Assembly (NCBI GenBank): GCA_932521025.1
Contig: OW051469.1
Span: forward strand, 5,344,398 to 5,408,397
Source of the DNA: Oscheius onirici
Taxonomy: Eukaryota > Nematoda > Chromadorea > Rhabditida > Rhabditidae
DNA length: 64,000 nt
Direction: 5' to 3'
The notes under the pieces were generated by a model, which was given only the letters and a program-made list of their open reading frames with translations, had not been told where the DNA came from and ran no database searches. This document shows, in pieces, positions 10,012-21,994 of this stretch; within the stretch, counting starts at the first letter, position 1, and every line of letters begins with the position of its first letter. The position numbers and the translations under genes are program-made.

Positions 10012-11183
10012 TTAGAATCGAACAGGGTACTGTCCAGTGGGAACAGGATATTGGGCAGTGGGATACGTACTTTCCTGGATGAGATAGCCTCTGGTATATG
10101 TTGTTTCTTTTGTAGGTTAACCCGCAGTGGGCTGAGGGTACCTTGGCTGGACCACACCCTGTGGATAATTGTTCTGAACAGGATAGACCTCAGTAGGTTT
10201 GGGGTAACTAGCTCCTCCAGAAATCACATTCTGTGCATAGTTGTCCTGGTCAGGACGAGGGTATCCGACTGTATAACCCGTTTTCCTCAGAGGATATCGC
10301 TGGAGCAGATCGGCCAAAAAATACCGCGCCACATGAAGACGGACGAAATAGTGCTGGACGCCTGCGGGTTGCTAAGAATTGGGATTTAGATTACTAGTAT
10401 CAAATACTTACAGCTTCAGGAGCGGCGAACATCCTCAATGCTTCAAAATGTCTAATATCTGAACGGAAGATACCAAGCTTCGCGAATCGCTCGTATGGAG
10501 GATAGTTTCTGATGTTCTCCGAAAAGTCGACGATTTCTTCGTGGAGGGTCTTGATTTGAGTAAATGTACTCGGTTTTTGAGCTTGTTCTTTTTGTTTTGA
10601 AGCTAGTTGTTTCGAATTTTCGTCTTGTTTCTGTAGTGTTTGAGCCAGTTGTTGATTTGTTTGTTTTCCTGGTTTCGTAGGAGTCACTGCTTCTGTTTGA
10701 TTTGCAACATCAGGTTTCTCATTCGTATCAGGTTTTCCTGTTTTTTTCACCGACCGGATCGTTCAGCCAAAGCGGTTGAGCATTAGTAGCTCCTTTTGCC
10801 TTGTAGATGAGATCGGAAAGGGCAGTCTTGAATGCATTCACATCTTTTTCGAACTGAGTCACATTCTCGCGAAAATAACTCTGAAGTAGAGGCAAATCCA
10901 GTTATGTTCCAAAACTTACAGCGGAACTAAATCCCGGATGGCTTAGAAACTGTTCAACCTTCTCTCGGTAAAAGTTTCCAATTCTGACATGAGCTTCCAC
11001 TGGTCTTCTCAAAGCAGCACTTTTGATTTGTTCAAAAGTTTGCTGCCAAGTTTTAAAAACAGCCAGAAAGGATCCATTCTCTAAAACAAAGAATCCAGGG
11101 CAATCAAATATCTTACCATGTTCCCAGTGACCAGCAGCTGCCAGAGAGATAAAGAGAAGAATCAAAAGAACGAGACGACTCAT
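10012..11183 (-). CDS. Secreted protein with Tyr/Pro-rich tail, unknown family
   Basis: The start MSRLVLLILLFISLAAAGHW is a clear signal peptide. A helical, charged middle follows (exons at about 11072-10924 and 10880 down), then a Gln/Lys/Thr-rich linker, a second helical part (IKTLHEEIVDFSENIRNYPP) and a tail rich in Tyr-Pro (YPRPDQDNY, YPVQNNYPQG, YPTAQYPVPTGQYPVRF). A frame conflict near 10745 is removed by an ordinary 58-bp intron (donor GTGAAA, acceptor CAAACAG). The last exon is reached by a 33-bp intron within 10060-10120; without it the protein would stop at 10117. No family was recognised. The YP-rich tail suggests extracellular or cuticle cross-linked material. Confidence 0.65.
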
Positions 11184-11392
11184 TCTCGTGCACCGTCCAG
11201 CTGTTGTCCGCTGCCCTTTATAGGCCAGACGGAGTCATACTCTCGGGAGAAGAATGGTCCCTTTCGGATACTACGCAAAACTGGGGGCGTTATTGGAAAC
11301 CTTTCCTGCTGCATTGTACCTGCTCGGAAAAAACATGACATATGCAGTTTGAGTTTCAGATTTATTCAAAAAGAGACAACGATATTCTCTTT

Positions 11393-13417
11393 CTAATTCT
11401 TGACGGCAAGGAATATGGCGTGGTTGTCGGCGACCGAAGCTTGAACAATTTTGAAGCCGTCCAAATGAGCCGAACTGATATCCTCGGGTTTCGGAACAAC
11501 TCTGTCATCTTCGTCCTTCAGCCCAAGTCCGAGCTGACCACTGCTGTCATAGCCCCAAGCAACAGCAGAGCCTGCATATCAGTTTTTAGTAGGTTCATTC
11601 AATTGTTGTCTTACCCTTCTCGTTCCAAACAAGAGAACATCCCAACTGGGCTGTAACTCCGGCCGACTCCTCAATTTCGAGCTTCTGAAGAGTCTGATAC
11701 CTCCAGTTCTTGTCCTTATCGCTATTCGACCAAGATCCAAGGCCGAGGGCATTGTCAGTGTTCTTTCCAATACAGTAGATGTCTCCTAAAGAATCTGTTG
11801 TTAAAATCTATGAGACTGTACCGTTGGAGTCACGAAGTACTAGATGCTGGACGCCTTCGATATGGGTCCAGTTGTGTCCGGAAAGTTCGGGAGAGAGTTG
11901 GGGCAGAAGAATACGGAGCTCAGTGTCGTCTGGAAAGAGGTCTCTTCTCGTACATCAATATATCTACTCACCTCCACTGTCATCAGTGCTGTTCTTGGAT
12001 TCGGGCTCATCGATAGCAATTCCCAAATGTCCAAAATTGTTCAGTCCGCAGACAAACAGCTTGTCATCGTCGGTCAAGAAAGCGCTCCAGAATCCACCGG
12101 CAAAGACATTCTTGCACTTGGCCTTCTTTCTCTTGTCCATAATTGTCACATGAAGAGAGCTCTCCGAATCGGCAGCAATGTACTGGGTCCTGATTCTGTC
12201 CAGTCGATTACTTCTGCCAAGTTGTCCCATTGAGAAATCGCCGAATGTGAAGACTCTGCCATCATCGCTCAACATGACCAAATGATTCTCTCCGGCAGCA
12301 ATCTTGACAATCGAGAATCCGGGCTTGTGGCGAAGAATGATGATGGGATTCTTCTGCATTTCGATTAGCTGAGGATGGACATCCATCTTTCCGCTACCGT
12401 CGCGCAAATTTCCCCAAGCGATTACAGTACCGTGATTGGTCAGGGCCGCAGTGAAGCTGGCTCCGGCTGAGAGCATGACAATCTGAAATAGTCGGGTATT
12501 TTGTAGAATTGTGGGGGAAAGTCAGTTAGATAAAAGGCTCACCTTTCCCTCCTTCTGAATCTCTTCAGAGAACACAATCTTTGTGTACTCGTCAGTGCTT
12601 CCCTCTGCCTCAACTCCTTCCGCCGGAACAGTTCCCTTCTCATTTATTCCGCAAGAATAAACTGTTCCTTCGTCTGTCAAAATGACCGAATGGACACCTC
12701 CGGCTACAACCTGAATCCAACAAAATAACGTCAGAAGGAAAGTTAGGCACCTGTACGATTTTCATGTCATCCTCCTCAATGATATCCACTTTTCTCGGCT
12801 TCTTACTCGTCGTACGACCAGGATGACCGAGCTGCTCACCCTCTCCACAAGCAAGGACTCGACTACCAGCTTCCCAGGTAATGAAATCCTCGTAGTGAAG
12901 ATTATGGACTTTTTTGCCCTTCTTGGCTGAAGCCTGTGGGGTTTGGACGGCCTGTTGAGCGGCAGTGCGCTTTCTCTTTCCCTGAAATTGTCTCTGAGAG
13001 ACTGTTTTAGACTAACACTCACCAATGGCGTCTCTTCCTTTTCCTCTTCTTTCTTGACAACCTTTTCTTTTTTGGTCTGACGACCTTTGGCTGGAGTCTT
13101 GGGAGTTTCAGTCTTCTTCACAGATTCTTTTGCGTTTCTGGACGGTCGTCCTCTTCGTTTAGGGACTTCTTCCACTTCATGTTTCTCTTCCTCTTCGGGC
13201 TCTTTCTCCTCTTCGTCGGTAGTTTTCTCGGCTTCCTCTTCAACTTTTGGCTGTTCCTCTTTGGTCTCTTCTGCTTCAGTTTCCATAGCCTGTTCTGGAG
13301 TTGCTGGACCAACTTCCATCTGAAAGTGCAGTTGCATCACTGTCTCTAACAGTCAAAAGTAAAATAGAAAAAAATCACCTCTTCAGACTCCTGGGCAATC
13401 ACTTCAGATTCGCTCAT
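11393..13417 (-). CDS. ran-3: RCC1 homologue, Ran guanine nucleotide exchange factor
   Basis: RCC1 binds chromatin and loads GTP on Ran. The N-terminus (13417 down to about 13020) is an acidic Glu-rich stretch followed by Lys-rich and AT-hook-like sequence ([11 protein letters not shown]), longer than in vertebrate RCC1. The seven-bladed propeller follows with typical repeats: [92 protein letters not shown], and the end [14 protein letters not shown]. Eight or so exons are separated by mostly short introns. The divergent neighbour rpb-4 starts about 400 bp away. Confidence 0.9.
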
Positions 13418-13821
13418 TTCTTCTGGAAAACAATCTTTATTGTTTTATTAACCAATGGAATAGTGAAAGATTGAGAAATAGTTTCGATATTCGAAAACAA
13501 TCGAGGAGCTACGCTTTTAAGTTTTTTTTTTTTAAAAGGGACTTTGAATTGTGGAACTTCAGAAAGGAAGGCTGTAGCTGGAAGATCCTATAGATAGAAA
13601 AAACTAGATGAATTTAATTCTACTAAATCGATACAAACAGATAAATGTAGTCTTGTTTGCCTCACGTGGCGTAGAAAATGTCTGTTTGAACGGCACCTGG
13701 GTCAGGTCCCAGCTCGCTTACCGTAGTCCTAAAATCAATCGTTTTACTGGCATCGCTTTCGAACGAAACGTTTCGCTTCTCTTTCGGCTTCGAAATCTGT
13801 CAGTTTTACTCTCTCTCGAAA
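13418..13821. promoter_or_regulatory. Divergent intergenic region between RCC1 and RPB4
   Basis: About 400 bp between two housekeeping genes transcribed away from each other, so both promoters should be here. It contains an AT-rich tract with CTTTTAA and TTAAAAG inverted around a T run near 13514-13539. The open frame at 13608-13844 has no domain and overlaps the RPB4 start, so I do not call it. No TATA box was recognised. Confidence 0.4.
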
Positions 13822-14558
13822 ATGGCCTCTTCTCAACCCGATGACCAGCCTGTGGAGGAGGACGCTTGTGAGCTCAAGTTCCCTAAAGGTTCGTGCCTTT
13901 CAAAAGACCCTCACTGTTCGAATAGTGATTTCGAAAAAAAACGATGTCTTCTGAATATAGTTCTGCACTGTCTATCTTGGCTAGTCGCTCTTCCTTTCTA
14001 TAACTTTCTCATAAACCTGTCTCGATGGTGGATATCCTAATTCCGTTCTGGGAATATTGACTACGTCTACTAAACATATATTTGAAGATTGTCTAACAGT
14101 GCTTTCTAGACACACAACCTTTCTCACCAATTACTTTCAGAATTTGAGTCTACGACCTGTGATGCTCTGCTGGTAGCAGAAGTCTACCTTCTTCTCGAGC
14201 ACAGACGCGTCCAGAATGAGAATAAGGACGACATTGACGAAATGTCAGAAGTCTTCATCAAGACTCTAAACCACACTCGCCGTCTCTCCCGATTCAAGAA
14301 TCGCGAGACAATTAGAGCCATTCGTGCCATCTTTGCCCCCACGAACACATCCCATGGAAAGACGTTGCACAAGTTCGAGGTCGCCCAAATCTGCAATCTG
14401 TGCCCGGACAACGCTGAAGAGGCTAAGGTAAGAAATTGCGAAATATAAATAGAAAGACACAAATTCAGGCTCTGATCCCTTCCCTTGAGAATAAACTCGA
14501 AGACGAGGAGCTTGAGGAAATCTTGAAGGATCTCCACAACAAGAAATCATTCCAGTGA
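13822..14558 (+). CDS. rpb-4: RNA polymerase II subunit RPB4
   Basis: RPB4 pairs with RPB7 to form the stalk of RNA polymerase II. Three exons: 13822-13887, 14142-14428 and 14469-14558. The junction K-EFESTTCDALLVAEVYLLLE gives the conserved RPB4 N-terminal part, then the HRDC-like fold with MSEVFIKTLNHTRRLSRFKN, ETIRAIRAIF and HKFEVAQICNLCPDNAEEAK, and the end LEEILKDLHNKKSFQ. The length of about 145 residues is normal for the family. Identification is secure. Confidence 0.95.
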
Positions 14559-15128
14559 TCTGTCAATAAAATGTGTACCATTATCATGTGTTCTTGTACT
14601 TCAGGGCAGCTCCTCCCATTTCTGTTTCAAGTTACCAAATTTTTGCATACAAGGTTGCCAACGCCCTTCCAGGGCTAAAGTATAAGTTCATGACGTCGCT
14701 CTGCCACGGTGCTCTCGTGGTTTCTCTTTCATTCCTCCTTTGTTACTCTCCTCCAGTCACTCTCCCTGACCCTCTAGAGAATACCGGCATTATATTTGAA
14801 CCCACTCCCTCCCAAGCCTAATTTCAAAATGTAGGATCTGAACGGATCGCCCGGCCCGTTCCTAGCTTCAGTGAGTCTCAGTCCTACTGTCCCTTCCCTT
14901 CTTCCCTTGTCACTCTGTTCCAGTCACTCCCTGTCCCTCCCAAGAAACTATCAAAGGCCCTTCACGCACTTGCTTTACCTGTCGCGACTTTTTTTAAAAA
15001 CTAATTTGTGCACACAAAGCTCCCCTCCTTATCCTCAATTAGAGCTTCAGACACACACAGAGACGCGAGAGCAATTTAAAGTGGATTATTGGAAGTTACT
15101 AAATCATTGCTTCAATGATGTTTTGCAG
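14559..15128. other. CT-rich region upstream of the RBR ligase gene
   Basis: No coding gene is supported. The plus strand is rich in CT and in short Ser/Leu/Pro-coding open frames that look like low-complexity sequence. It contains one copy of a dispersed repeat (about 14996-15075, minus orientation) ending about 55 bp before the RNF14-like start codon. Confidence 0.45.
14996..15075 (-). repeat. Dispersed repeat, copy A
   Basis: On the minus strand this reads GCTCTCGCGTCT, a GT repeat, then CTCTAATTGAGGATAAG and GCTTTGTGTGCACAAATTAG. The 17-mer CTCTAATTGAGGATAAG also occurs exactly in copies B (about 16788) and C (about 54588), and the flanking GT-rich and TTTGTGCATAA-like parts match loosely. 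It sits just upstream of the RNF14-like gene. Confidence 0.7.
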
Positions 15129-17369
15129 ATGTCAGAGGATAGTCAAGAGCAACTTCAAGAGCTTGAAGCGCTCTCTGCTGTCTTCGAAGAACAGACCGAT
15201 TGGATTCAGTACTCTAACGAAGAGGGAGAATTGATAAGAGGGACGATTACGGTAGAGTTTGAGCCCTTGACAAAGCCGAGTCTGTTCTACGTGACGGAGA
15301 AAGGAGGTAGTTGTTACCGCTCTTATTTCAACTGTTTATATTTTTAGTCAGAAAATCTGTCGAGGTCAAGGCACTTCCTCCTGCCAAGCTCATCTTCTCT
15401 CTCCCAGACGACTACCCTTCAACATCTGCTCCAACTTTATCCATAGAATGTATCTGGATGTCCGAAGAGATGGTACTGCTTCCCGAATTGTTTTTTAATG
15501 GTACAATTTGCAGCTTTCCTCACTTCAAGACTCTCTGACAGAAGAATGTGAGACTATGGCCGGAATGGCAGTGCTCTTCTTCTGTTATCAGACGATAATA
15601 GACACAGTTCGGGACAGAGAGCTGGAAGAAATCTGTCTCGACTCCACCCCCTACGTTCTGAGCCACAAATTGTCTTCTCGGGAAATCTTGTCGTTTGTGA
15701 CAGAGTCGAGTAAGAAGGCGGAAGATCACAAGTTTGAGACAGGGTGCTACGATTGCGAGGCAAGCCTGATGAATCAACTTTTCTTAAGATCATGTTCAGG
15801 TCTGTTTCGAGAACAAAATGGGTAAAGACTGTATTCGGATGCAGCCCTGCAACCACATCTACTGTAGTGAATGTGTCGAGGCGTTTGTGAGGGAAAAGAC
15901 CAGGGGATCTCAGGTAAAATCACTCTCTTTGTCTCTCGAGTCAACCCCTTCTCCAGATCCAAGCCCTGTCTTGTCTCGGCGACGACTGCAGCTCTCCCAT
16001 TCCGCAACCAGTTATCAAACAGCTGATCGGAGAAGAGGAATACGACCGCTACGAGAGAATTCTTCTGGAAAACGCTTTGTGTCAAATGAACGACGTCGTC
16101 ACGTGTCCCCGTCGGATTTGTCAACGAAGCGTCGTCTTGAGTGAACAGAACCCAAAACTCGGAACTTGTGTCTGCGGGTACTCGTTCTGTGCCGCCTGTA
16201 TGAAGGCATATCACGGAGTGGCAGAGTGTGACCTGAATCTGGGTTAGTTGTTTTTTGTTAATATATACCACTTTCTTATTTAGCGAATAAGCAGAAAATC
16301 ATCGACAGTTTCCTCAAGGCTAGTGAGGAGGAGAAGGTCCGGATGAGTCGGAAGTACGGTGGCATGGTTCGACTTCAGCGTCTTGTGGACAACCTTCAAA
16401 ATGAGACGTGGATTACTGGAAACAGCAAGAAGTGTCCGAAGTGTTCTACGCCGATAGAGGTGAGGAGAAAGAGGATGATTTATTTCGGGCTGGGAAGTCG
16501 AAGAGAAAACATTTGATCAGATAATTTTGGAACATACTGTCTAGACTCAACTGTTAGACCTCTGACTTGCTTCGATCTAAATCCCTTTACATTGTACCAA
16601 TCTTCCTATCTTTCAGAAGAACAGCGGATGCAATAAGATGATCTGCACAAAGTGTTCCACTCCGTTCTGTTGGCTCTGTAACAAGGCTCTGAACAAGGAC
16701 GATCCCTATTCACATTTCAAAGGAGAAGATGTAAATTGACTCTACAATCTACAAGCTCCTAACCAGTCCACTTTGAATTTCTCCCAAGTCTGTGTGTATG
16801 TGTCTGTCGAAAGCTCTAATTGAGGATAAGAAGAGACTTCGTGCGCATAATTAGTTATTTAACGAGTCGAAACAGGAAAAGCAAGTGCGCAAACTTGTTT
16901 TTCACAGCTGGTTTTTGGACAGTGATTTGATCAGAGTGCCAAATGAGGTACGAAAGGGAAACTAAGACTTAGGGTCCGATACAGTGTGAAGTGTGAAAAA
17001 CTTTAGCCCTAGGAGAGCATTGCTATTCTTGTTCACTATAACGTTGCCTTTACCGAAAAACCCGGAGAACGCAACAAGTAATAGCGGGTTTCTATTACAT
17101 TGTGATATTTTCAGAACAACCAATGCGGAAATCGTTTATTCGAAGGCGTGATTGAGGATGATATGGACTACTGGGATATCGAGGGTAAAAATATCAGAAA
17201 GTCTAAAAAACGAAAACTTTTAGACGACGACGATGATGATGATGATAGTTTCGATGAAGATGAAGACGTCCTCACTGACGACAACGATACTGCTGAGGAT
17301 GAAGACGAGGAGGATGATGTGATTGTTTTGACTGATGACAATCTAGAAGAAGCGGATGTAAACTATTGA
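15129..17369 (+). CDS. RNF14: RNF14/ARA54-like RBR E3 ubiquitin ligase
   Basis: An RWD domain (from MSEDSQEQLQELEALSAVFE, with the family-typical LPDDYPSTSAPTLSI) is followed by the RING1-IBR-RING2 module. RING1 is CYDCEVCFENKMGKDCIRM plus CNHIYCSECV. The IBR holds CLGDDCSSPI, CPRRICQRSVV and GTCVCGYSFCAACMKAYHG. RING2 is CPKCSTPIEKNSGCNKMICT with the conserved catalytic Cys and FCWLC. This order is RNF14. The C-terminus, after a 384-bp intron (16731-17114), is an unusual tail with a run of aspartates and Glu/Asp-rich sequence ending EEADVNY. That intron carries copy B of the dispersed repeat. Such enzymes form a ubiquitin thioester before transfer. Confidence 0.92.
16788..16870 (+). repeat. 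Dispersed repeat, copy B
   Basis: GTCTGTGTGTATGTGTCTGT is followed by the exact 17-mer CTCTAATTGAGGATAAG and a diverged TTCGTGCGCATAATTAGTTA. It lies in the last intron of the RNF14-like gene, about 1.7 kb from the oppositely oriented copy A. Confidence 0.65.
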
Positions 17370-18111
17370 TTTGTTGACCTTTGTTACTGTACTTGTATAG
17401 TTCGTCTAGTCCTTCAGTTAGATTGCTCCTGTGATAGCTCTCCCTGTGCTCGAACTTCAGATACTGGTATTTTTTCTATCCCGACAATAAATGACTTTAG
17501 CAATTTGTTTTCTGACGAGAATGTCGCGTTTCCTGTCGCTGGTTATTTCTTGTTTTTGTAGGAAACAGTAAATGTGGGTCCAACTGGAAGAAAACCAGGC
17601 TTGTTGAAAACCTGCGTTGCGGTCCGGGCTGGGCTGCGGCCAGGTTAAACTTTGCGGCGGCTAAAAAAATTCATTTCGCATTTTTTTTCTGATTTTTTTT
17701 GTTTCCAAATATCGGCCACTTTTTCGAAGTTCTATATTTTTCATTGAATTATCTTTAGATATGCATCATTTATATGTTTTGCTGACGAAGCATTGTCGAA
17801 AATGGCGAACATATGCTGGAGTTACGTTTTTATAGGTCGAAAAGTGTTGAAAAAGACTAAAAATTGCCGGATTTACATGTTGATTTGTCGAACATCGAAA
17901 AAGAAACGAAAAAATCAAGAAAAAGGAAAGAAAACAGGAGAAATAGACGAAAAATGCGCAAAAAAATTGAAGCGTCACTAACCCGCGCCGAAACCGCTGA
18001 CTTGCCAGATCGAACTGAGGCGCCTGCTGCAGTACAACCAAAATTTCTCCACCCTATTCCCCCTTTACTCCATGCTTTTCCTTTTTCATCATTCAACGTC
18101 TAACATTTCAG
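17370..18111. other. Intergenic stretch with short GC-rich inverted repeat
   Basis: The 3' end of the RBR ligase gene (AATAAA near 17487) is followed by about 600 bp with no supported gene. AACCTG (17609-17614) and CAGGTT (17641-17646) flank a GC-rich centre made of GCGG and GGGCTG words, in clear contrast to the AT-rich surroundings. The Lys/Arg-rich and Phe-rich open frames at 17766-18103 are the two strands of an AAAAG/TTTTC-rich tract and are not called. Confidence 0.45.
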
Positions 18112-18484
18112 ATGGGAGGATGGAAGATGGAGACGGGACGTTTTTTCCTCATGATTGCCTTCCCTGTCGGTGCTTTCTGGCTCTTCAATCAGCCATCACT
18201 CTTCAAAACTTTTGTTAGTTCATTTTTATCTGTAAAAAGCATCGAATTACTAAGCAAAAACTTTACAACTGTTTCAGATGAGAAACTACCGGGTACCCGA
18301 CAGTTCAGCAGGCGACGAGGAGATGGCTCGATTCAAAGAAGAACTGCTCGTAAAGAAACGCAAAGAAGAATACGAAAATTTCCTAAGGTTTGTTCTTTAT
18401 GTTCTCCGTTACAAACCTTATAAATTCAGAGAACAGATGGCTTTTGAAGAAGCTCGTCGCATACGAGAACAGCACGGCATCTAG
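18112..18484 (+). CDS. PET100: PET100 homologue, cytochrome c oxidase assembly factor
   Basis: PET100 is a small inner-membrane mitochondrial protein needed to assemble complex IV. The start MGGWKMETGRFFLMIAFPVG and the membrane segment with AFWLFNQPSLF match the family pattern (short N-terminus, one helix, then F-N-Q-P). The C-terminus is charged and helical (FKEELLVKKRKEEYENFLR, EQMAFEEARRIREQHGI). Three exons: 18112-18213, 18278-18387, 18430-18484. PYROXD1 follows on the same strand after 228 bp. Confidence 0.85.
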
Positions 18485-18712
18485 ACTTTTTTGCCTACAT
18501 AATTTTCTCGTCGATTGTTGAGTAATCCTAGGCCTTTGAGGAAATACAGAATTTTTTGGTCAATATCTTGGTTATACTGTGGGTTTCGCATCCAATTTGG
18601 TCTTCCTGCATTGTTTCCTCAGATTGATTCGGTCGTCCTGTCTACGGAAGTCCACGTTGATAAAAGATCCGGATTGCAAATCAAATTATATCCTCTTTCA
18701 TTCAGAAATCCG

Positions 18713-20444
18713 ATGAAATATGTGGTTGTTGGCGGAGGAATTGCCGGTGTTTCATGTGCCTACGAGCTGCTCAACGGTCTGCGAAGCTCCGAAGACCAAG
18801 TCGTCCTCATTTCTGCCAGCAATCACGTCAAAACTGTCAGCAACTGGACAAAGGCTAGTTTTCCCCATTATTCATAGAACAACTTTTTGTTCTTTCTATT
18901 TCTTTCTAAAATCATTTTTCAGTTAGGTCAATTTGCCGAATACTTCACTGTGAGCGAGAGAAGTCTATTTCCGAGCGACAAGCGTTTCAAGTTCATGAAA
19001 AGACTGGTTGTAGGATGGAATCCGAGTAAAAAAGTAAGTTTTGTGATTTATTTTTCGCTTTGTTTCGTTCTCCTACTGTTCAGTTGTTTAAGGTACTTGA
19101 AACAGAAAAAGAAACCGTCTCGTATGACCGACTAAACATCGCCACCGGCGCATGGCCACGATGTCCGTTTAAAAGGACAAAAAATCTTGTTCTGAGGTAA
19201 TTTCCCTTCAGTTCTTACAATAACTCATCCATTTTAGAGACTCAGATTCGGCCAGTCGTCTTCAACAACTTCTGAAGAACAAAAAGAGCATAGTCATCGT
19301 CGGCAACGGCGGAATTGCGACGGAACTCGTTTACGAGTTGCGAAACGTCAAAATCGACTGGATAATCCGTGACCAATACCCGAGTTCGGTCTTTTTCCTG
19401 CCCGAAGTCTCAAAATTCTTGGAAAGTCGTGTTTTGGCAGGGAGAAAAGAAAGCTCGAAGACAGCTGGATTGATCAAGAGAGAACGATTCGAAGTGGAGA
19501 AGAAGTCGACGTCGAGCGGAACTGGCTGTGCTCTGGGACCCGATTGGAATTCGTCTGTGCTCCTGAAAGGATGCTCCGAGGTTAGTTTTTGTTTTTATTC
19601 AGCTGCTCTTAACCTTTTCTTCCAGAAGAACCGAATTATTAGCCACTTTTCAGGACCATCAAGTGAATTTCCACTGTTCGACAGAAGTTCTCCAGGCCAC
19701 AGAAGAGAACGATCGGCTTCGTCTGACTCTCTCTGATGGCTCAGAAGTCGTCTCCGATCTGGCAATTTGGGCAATAGGCGTCGATCCGGCTTCTGAACTC
19801 TGGAAAAGGAACTGTCCTGAGGTTTTTTTTAGTTTGTTTCCTCCAAGCATTTCCTTCTTGTAGCTAGAACTGGCACCAGATGGCGGAATTCTCGTGAATG
19901 AGCAGATGCGAACGTCTGTAGACGATGTTTTCTCCTGCGGAGACGTGTGTTCTGTCGACTGGAACCGTTCCGTTTCGTGGAAACAAATGCGGCTGTGGAC
20001 ACAGGCACGACAGATGGGACTCTTCACTGCTCGAAGCATGCTAGCCGCAGATGGAGAGAAGACGGAGCTGGACTTTTGCTTTGAAATTTTCGCTCACGTC
20101 ACCTATTTCTGTGGGATGAAGGTACAAATTCTTGTAAAGTATTCCTTTCCTACCCCAGGTGGTTCTTCTTGGCGACTACAAGGCTGAACGACAACCGGCC
20201 GAAGCATGGTACACCCGTGAGAGAATAATTGGAGAAGAAGAGTACGTCTGCTGTGTTATGGCTAACCATCGAGTAGTTGGCGCCACACTAATAGGTTCAA
20301 CTGTTACATGGCTTTAAAACCTTTTTAGGAGAAACGCATCTGGAAGAGACGCTGGAAAACCTGATTCTAAATCAGACGGATCTGTCCCAATTAGAAGAAC
20401 ATTTTTTAGATCCAGGTATAGACATTGAGGACTATTTCGACTAA
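18713..20444 (+). CDS. PYROXD1: PYROXD1 homologue, FAD-dependent pyridine nucleotide-disulfide oxidoreductase
   Basis: The start [20 protein letters not shown] carries the FAD-binding GxGxxG motif. A second dinucleotide motif is [19 protein letters not shown] (NAD(P)H site). The second FAD contact is [12 protein letters not shown]. The end is strongly PYROXD1-specific: VVLLGDYKA and [16 protein letters not shown], then [11 protein letters not shown]. Exons are split by short introns at about 18855, 19033, 19197, 19580, 19820, 20121 and 20295. PYROXD1 protects the tRNA ligase complex from oxidation in vertebrates; whether that role applies here is inference. ATG at 18713 is preceded by an acceptor-like TTTCATTCAG. 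Confidence 0.93.
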
Positions 20445-20542
20445 TAAACAGCTATTTACTAAGAGAGCTCATATTGGCGAATAAGTTAGAGAATTACACT
20501 AGGTTATTATGAAAACAGGATAAAAGGAGTGGGAAACTGCGT

Positions 20543-21818
20543 CTAGGCGAAGTACTTGTTGCTGGCATAGAGCTGCTGGTCGACTCCGACAGTGACGGCT
20601 CCCGTCTGTTCGCGGAGGAACATGCGAGCACCACGTTTGAGGCCGTGGGGACGGAGATAGTCCCAGGCAGACTGCCAGGTCAAAAAGGCCGGAGAGTAAG
20701 GCAGGAAACTGACAGCAAGACCTGAAATGACAGGGATTGTTCTACAATTTGACGGAATTTTTGTGATTCAAAAAGAAATGAAGAACTAACCAGATCCAGC
20801 GACAGCTATGACGGTGGAGACGACCTGATAGGGGTATCCATGAGCCTGGACAACGAAAGGAATAGCCAAATCGACGAAGCGACGAATTTCCTTGGCCTCC
20901 TTCTGCGACTTTTCGTCCTGATTCTCGTACATTCCAATATGGAAGATGACTCTTTCAGCCAGGAAGGTGGCTCCGTGGATGCCGGCCAGAACCAGAATCT
21001 CTCCAATGATTTGCGGGACGAGGCCGCTGAAATAGTCAGTTTCATATCAAAAACATAAGAAAACGAACGCAAAGAGTCCAGCAGGTCCTTCCTCGGTTCC
21101 AATGTGTTTGACGGCTTGGATGCAGGTTCCGTACTTGGTTTCATTTCCGATCATCTGGGCAATTTGACGGACCATGGCAACTTAAAAGTATTTTTAAAAT
21201 AAAAGGAAAAGAAAGAAGCAAACCAGTGAAAGGACGACTAGCAGTGACGGCGACGACACGGACGAAGCTGTCGCGAATGAAGAGACGAAGCTTGCGACGG
21301 AAGCTTTGCGAATCGTCAATGTCTTTTTCCTCGGCATCCAGATTCTGCGGCTCTCCTCCCAGCTCCTCGTAGTGGAGGTCAATGTACTTGCTCGTGTAAT
21401 GCGTGGTGAGAGCCTCGACAGCCAGCTTGACAATGGCTGAATCGAGTCCGGTGAAGAGACTGGCCCATCCTTTGGCGTCTTTCAGTTGACTGGCATAGCT
21501 GAACAGATTTGGCAAGAAGTAGGCATCGCGTCCGGCACAGAGCCAGACTTTTCCAGTAGACAGCGGGAAGGGCTCGTGGCCAAGCTGGATCAGCGTCTTG
21601 CAGCAGACGAGCGGGTACGTGGCCGAGCCGACGACGCCCTTGGCCACCAGGGCCTTCATTAGACGTTCCTGAAAATTGTATTTTGTCATAGATCGGAAAG
21701 AAAAAACCTTTCAAACTACAACTTTAAAAAAGAGTAATGAAATAAAGCTTACCTCCTCTTCGGGCAATCCGAAAATGCTGGCTTGAGGTTCTTGAATGAC
21801 GGCGGGAGCGTTGGCCAT
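20543..21818 (-). CDS. mtch-1: Mitochondrial carrier homologue (MTCH2-like)
   Basis: MTCH proteins are divergent mitochondrial carriers in the outer membrane and act as insertases for tail-anchored proteins. Minus-strand exons: a short N-terminus (MANAPAVIQEPQASIFGLPE), then a long exon with YPLVCCKTLIQLGHEPFPLS, which carries the carrier-like P-x-x-x-x-K-T/I-Q-x-G-x-E-P signature of MTCH, a long acidic loop, and RPFTVAMVRQIAQMIGNETK. Later exons give GLFAGLVPQIIGEILVLAGI and the end TVGVDQQLYASNKYFA. Four exons. TRIP4 lies 177 bp upstream on the same strand, a spacing compatible with one operon. Confidence 0.88.
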
Positions 21819-21994
21819 TTTTGCGAAAATGGAGGTTACAAAAACTATGGGTAAAACTAAAAACGAAGCATTTAAGTATAATCTGGCAAAAACCGCTTAA
21901 ACAGCATAAATGAAAGAAATTAGAAGTTTATAGACCCGAAAAAATGTGATCACATTGAGATTTACCGGGGAGAAAAACAATAAAATCAAAGGAC

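Noticed and set aside
10690-10760. One-base frameshift at a run of seven A in the secreted Tyr/Pro-rich gene, possibly programmed slippage
   Set aside because: A normal 58-bp intron starting GTGAAA and ending CAAACAG restores the frame without slippage; the slip direction needed also does not fit a -1 site.
17766-18103. Lys/Arg-rich and Phe-rich ORFs
   Set aside because: Two strands of the same AAAAG-rich low-complexity tract; no acceptors, domains or conservation signals.
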